Shown piece by piece: positions 48,210 to 51,784 of a stretch of 51,784 nucleotides of DNA. The stretch lies in assembly GCA_016935975.1 (NCBI GenBank), contig JAFGPX010000040.1:1-51784 (forward strand). The letters run 5' to 3'. Origin of the DNA: Deltaproteobacteria bacterium (GTDB taxonomy: Bacteria > Myxococcota_A > Polyangia > Fen-1088). Position 1 is the first letter of the stretch; each line of letters opens with the position of its first letter. The notes below the pieces were generated by a model. That model searched no databases. It was not told the DNA's origin and was given only the letters and a program-made list of their open reading frames with translations. The position numbers were made by a program, and so were the translations under genes.

Positions 48210-49466
48210 CTACAGGTTCGCGATGATGCGAGTGCCGAATTCGGAACAGGAGACCTCGGTGGCGCCCTCGGTGAGGCGGGCGAAATCGTAGGTTACCGTC
48301 TTCTGAGCGATGGTCTTCTCCAGCGCGGCGACGATGCGGTTGGCGGCGCCAGTCCAGCCCAGGTGCTCGAGCATCATCACACCCGAGAGAATCACCGAGC
48401 CCGGATTGACCTTGTCGAGGTTCGCGTACTTGGGCGCCGTGCCGTGCGTGGCCTCGAATACCGCGTGCCCCGTGATGTAGTTGATGTTGCCGCCCGGCGC
48501 GATGCCGATGCCGCCAACCTGCGCAGCCAGCGCGTCCGACACGTAGTCGCCGTTCAGATTCATGGTTGCGATCACGTCGAACTCGTCCGGTCGGGTCAGC
48601 ACCTGTTGCAGGGTGATGTCCGCGATGGAGTCCTTGAGCAGGATCTGGCCGGCCGGCGGCTTGCCACCACAGTCGTCCCAGCCGATGACCCTGCCGGCGT
48701 ACTCCCGCTTGGCCAGGGCATACCCCCAGTCGCGGAAGGCCCCCTCCGTGAACTTCATGATGTTTCCCTTGTGCACCATGTTCACGCTCTTGCGCCCGTG
48801 GCGGATGGCGTAGTCGAAGGCCGAGCGCAGCAGGCGCTCGGAGCCCTCGCGCGACACCGGCTTGATGCCGATGCCCGAGGTGTCCGGGAAGCGGATTTTC
48901 TTCACCCCAAGCTCCTTCTGCAAGAAGGCGATGAGCTTCTTGGCCTCGGGCGACTCGGCCTGCCACTCGACCCCGGCGTAGATGTCCTCGGTGTTCTCGC
49001 GGAAGATCACCATGTTCACCTTCTCGGGGCGCTTGACCGGCGAGGGCACGCCGGCGAAGTAGCGTACCGGACGCAGGCACACGTACAGATCCAGCGTCTG
49101 GCGGATGGCCACGTTCAGCGAGCGGATGCCGCCGCCCACGGGCGTGGTCAGTGGGCCCTTGATGCCTACCAGGTATCTCTTGAAGGCCTCCAAGGTTTCG
49201 TCGGGCAGCCAGGTGTCGAACAGGTCCTTGGCCTTGCCTCCGGCGTAGACCTCGGCCCAGGCGATCTGCTTCTTGCCGCCGAATTCCTTGGCAACCGCCG
49301 CGTCGAGCACGCGCACGGCGGCGCGCCAGATGTCGGGCCCCGTGCCGTCGCCCTCGATGAAGGGAACGATGGGGTGGTCGGGCACCTGCAAGATGCCTTG
49401 GCTCGACATGGTGATGGGCTCGCCGCCCGACGGGATGATGGGTTTTGGAGAAGTCGCTGTGGTCAT
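48210..49466 (-). CDS. icd: Isocitrate dehydrogenase (NADP-type)
   Basis: The 418-residue enzyme is close to E. coli Icd (416 residues) in length and motifs. It shows [14 protein letters not shown] with the regulated Ser in [24 protein letters not shown] and [12 protein letters not shown]. It oxidises isocitrate to 2-oxoglutarate and CO2, feeding the neighbouring KGOR. ATG 49466 ([10 protein letters not shown]) is used; a second Met twenty residues in is possible. It is divergent from sucC. Confidence 0.95.
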   Translation of the reverse strand: MTTATSPKPIIPSGGEPITMSSQGILQVPDHPIVPFIEGDGTGPDIWRAAVRVLDAAVAKEFGGKKQIAWAEVYAGGKAKDLFDTWLPDETLEAFKRYLVGIKGPLTTPVGGGIRSLNVAIRQTLDLYVCLRPVRYFAGVPSPVKRPEKVNMVIFRENTEDIYAGVEWQAESPEAKKLIAFLQKELGVKKIRFPDTSGIGIKPVSREGSERLLRSAFDYAIRHGRKSVNMVHKGNIMKFTEGAFRDWGYALAKREYAGRVIGWDDCGGKPPAGQILLKDSIADITLQQVLTRPDEFDVIATMNLNGDYVSDALAAQVGGIGIAPGGNINYITGHAVFEATHGTAPKYANLDKVNPGSVILSGVMMLEHLGWTGAANRIVAALEKTIAQKTVTYDFARLTEGATEVSCSEFGTRIIANL

Positions 49467-49644
49467 CGTGCCGGGCAGTGTATCAGAAAGATGGTGGGGG
49501 CGGCCGCCATACCGGAACGACCGGGTCCAATCGCGCTTCTTCGCCGTGGCAACGGCGGCGTTCGAGAACAGCCTCGACATACCCAGCGCAAGCCAGTACG
49601 CTGCCTTGCCAGCATCCAGCAATAGACGAGGCACCAAGCACGCC

Positions 49645-50829
<1,185 letters not shown>

Positions 50830-50831
50830 TC

Positions 50832-51701
50832 ATGGCGATTCTTGCGAACCGGCAGACCCGCGTCATCGTGCAGGGGCTCACCGGCGCGGCCGGCACCTTC
50901 CACGCCAAGCAGATGCGCGACTACGGCACGGCCGTGGTCGGTGGTGTGACGCCCGGCAAGGGCGGCACAGTGCACGAGGGCTTCCCGATCTACGACACGG
51001 TGGCGCAGGCCGTGGCCGCGACCGACGCCAACGCCAGCGTCATCTTCGTGCCGCCCCACGGCGCCGCCGACGGAGTCCTGGAGGCGGCCAGCGCGGGTAT
51101 CGACCTCATCGTGTGCATCACCGAGGGGATCCCGGTGCTCGATATGGTACGCGCGCGGCGGGCGCTCGAGGGCAAGGCCTGCCGCCTCGTGGGCCCGAAC
51201 TGCCCCGGCGTCATCACCCCGGGCGCGGCCAAGCTGGGCATCATGCCCGGGTACATTCACAAGCCAGGATCGGTGGGCATCGTCTCACGCTCGGGAACCT
51301 TGACCTACGAGGCCGCTTTCCAGATCACCGAGCTAGGGCTTGGCCAGACCACCGCCGTGGGGATCGGCGGCGATCCCGTCAAGGGGCTGGACTTCATCGA
51401 CTGCCTGGCCCTGTTCGAGGCGGACGCGGAAACCAAGGCCATCCTGCTCATCGGCGAGATCGGCGGCACCAGCGAGGAGGACGCGGCCGCCTTCATCAAG
51501 GCCAACGTGAAGAAACCGGTCGCCGCCTTCGTCGCGGGCCTGACCGCGCCGCCCGGCCGCCGCATGGGACACGCCGGCGCCATCATCAGCGGTGGCAAGG
51601 GAAAGGCTGCGGACAAGATCGCCGCGCTCAAGGAAGCCGGTATCGCCATCGCGCCCACGCCCGCAGACCTGGGCAAGACGGTAGCAGCGATGATGCGCTA
51701 G
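50832..51701 (+). CDS. sucD: Succinate-CoA ligase alpha subunit
   Basis: The 289-residue alpha subunit has the CoA site [11 protein letters not shown] and G-G-V-T-P-G-K-G-G near residues 14-46. The phosphohistidine is in G-H-A-G-A-I-I (His247; E. coli His246). GAGGAACTAGTC precedes ATG 50832. It is tightly linked to sucC. The gene ends 83 bases before the window edge. Confidence 0.97.
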   Translation: MAILANRQTRVIVQGLTGAAGTFHAKQMRDYGTAVVGGVTPGKGGTVHEGFPIYDTVAQAVAATDANASVIFVPPHGAADGVLEAASAGIDLIVCITEGIPVLDMVRARRALEGKACRLVGPNCPGVITPGAAKLGIMPGYIHKPGSVGIVSRSGTLTYEAAFQITELGLGQTTAVGIGGDPVKGLDFIDCLALFEADAETKAILLIGEIGGTSEEDAAAFIKANVKKPVAAFVAGLTAPPGRRMGHAGAIISGGKGKAADKIAALKEAGIAIAPTPADLGKTVAAMMR

Positions 51702-51719
51702 CTACGGCTTGTCGGGAAA

Positions 51720-51734
51720 TTCGGGCCGCCCGAA
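51720..51734. terminator. Small hairpin downstream of sucD
   Basis: TTCGGG at 51720-51725 pairs with CCCGAA at 51729-51734 across a three-base loop. There is no T-run and the stem is short. A terminator is possible, given its position 19 bases after the sucD stop. Confidence 0.3.
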
Positions 51735-51784
51735 GGGCCGGCCCGCGGGTCGCGGGTCGCGTGGGCGAGGGCGTAAGCGAGAGC

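Overview
This 51.8 kb window is GC-rich chromosomal DNA that most resembles Myxococcota or a related deltaproteobacterial lineage. That placement is inferred from gene style: lipoproteins with very long Gly/Ser/Thr linkers, a eukaryotic-type citrate synthase, an NtrC-type sigma-54 activator, and dense gene packing with ATGA overlaps. I saw no rRNA, tRNA, CRISPR array, phage gene or transposase.

Region 1 (1-5.7 kb): a left-truncated gene of unknown function, a membrane protein, a DUF2934 protein, a prenyl diphosphate synthase with a phytoene/squalene synthase, and an outer-membrane protein. Region 2 (6-23.2 kb): a secreted, lipid-anchored polysaccharide-degradation set. It holds a GH12-like protein, a GH11 xylanase, a GH8 glycanase and a CE1-type esterase, each tethered through a Gly-rich linker. 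Interspersed are a SUMF1-fold lipoprotein, a protein O-mannosyltransferase homologue with a co-translated membrane-anchored partner, a split GT-C-like membrane protein, beta-propeller lipoproteins, and a mutY plus nucleotide pyrophosphohydrolase pair.

Region 3 (23.3-38.5 kb): a membrane-transport and signalling cluster. It contains DedA, TerC, three TauE/SafE (TSUP) permeases, an OprP/OprO-like porin, a TIGR02186-type membrane protein, a PEP-synthase-like phosphohistidine protein without a PEP/pyruvate barrel, a cytidylate-kinase-like/BON fusion, a HAMP histidine kinase, a single-domain response regulator and a sigma-54 activator. A good -24/-12 site precedes the porin. A weaker one precedes a permease, with GATATT-centred motifs at enhancer distance. 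This is my best candidate for an undescribed system. Its substrate is not readable from the sequence; oxyanion or sulfur-compound handling is an inference from TSUP and porin families.

Region 4 (38.8-51.7 kb): a TCA-cycle block with citrate synthase, a TPR protein, sdhCAB (succinate dehydrogenase/fumarate reductase), a ferredoxin-fused 2-oxoglutarate:ferredoxin oxidoreductase (korDA-korB-korC), a GNAT acetyltransferase, isocitrate dehydrogenase and sucCD. A ferredoxin-linked KGOR instead of a lipoamide 2-oxoglutarate dehydrogenase would let the oxoglutarate-succinate segment run in either direction. Four imperfect palindromes of ACAGAG/GGAACAGAG type are scattered between genes in regions 1-3.
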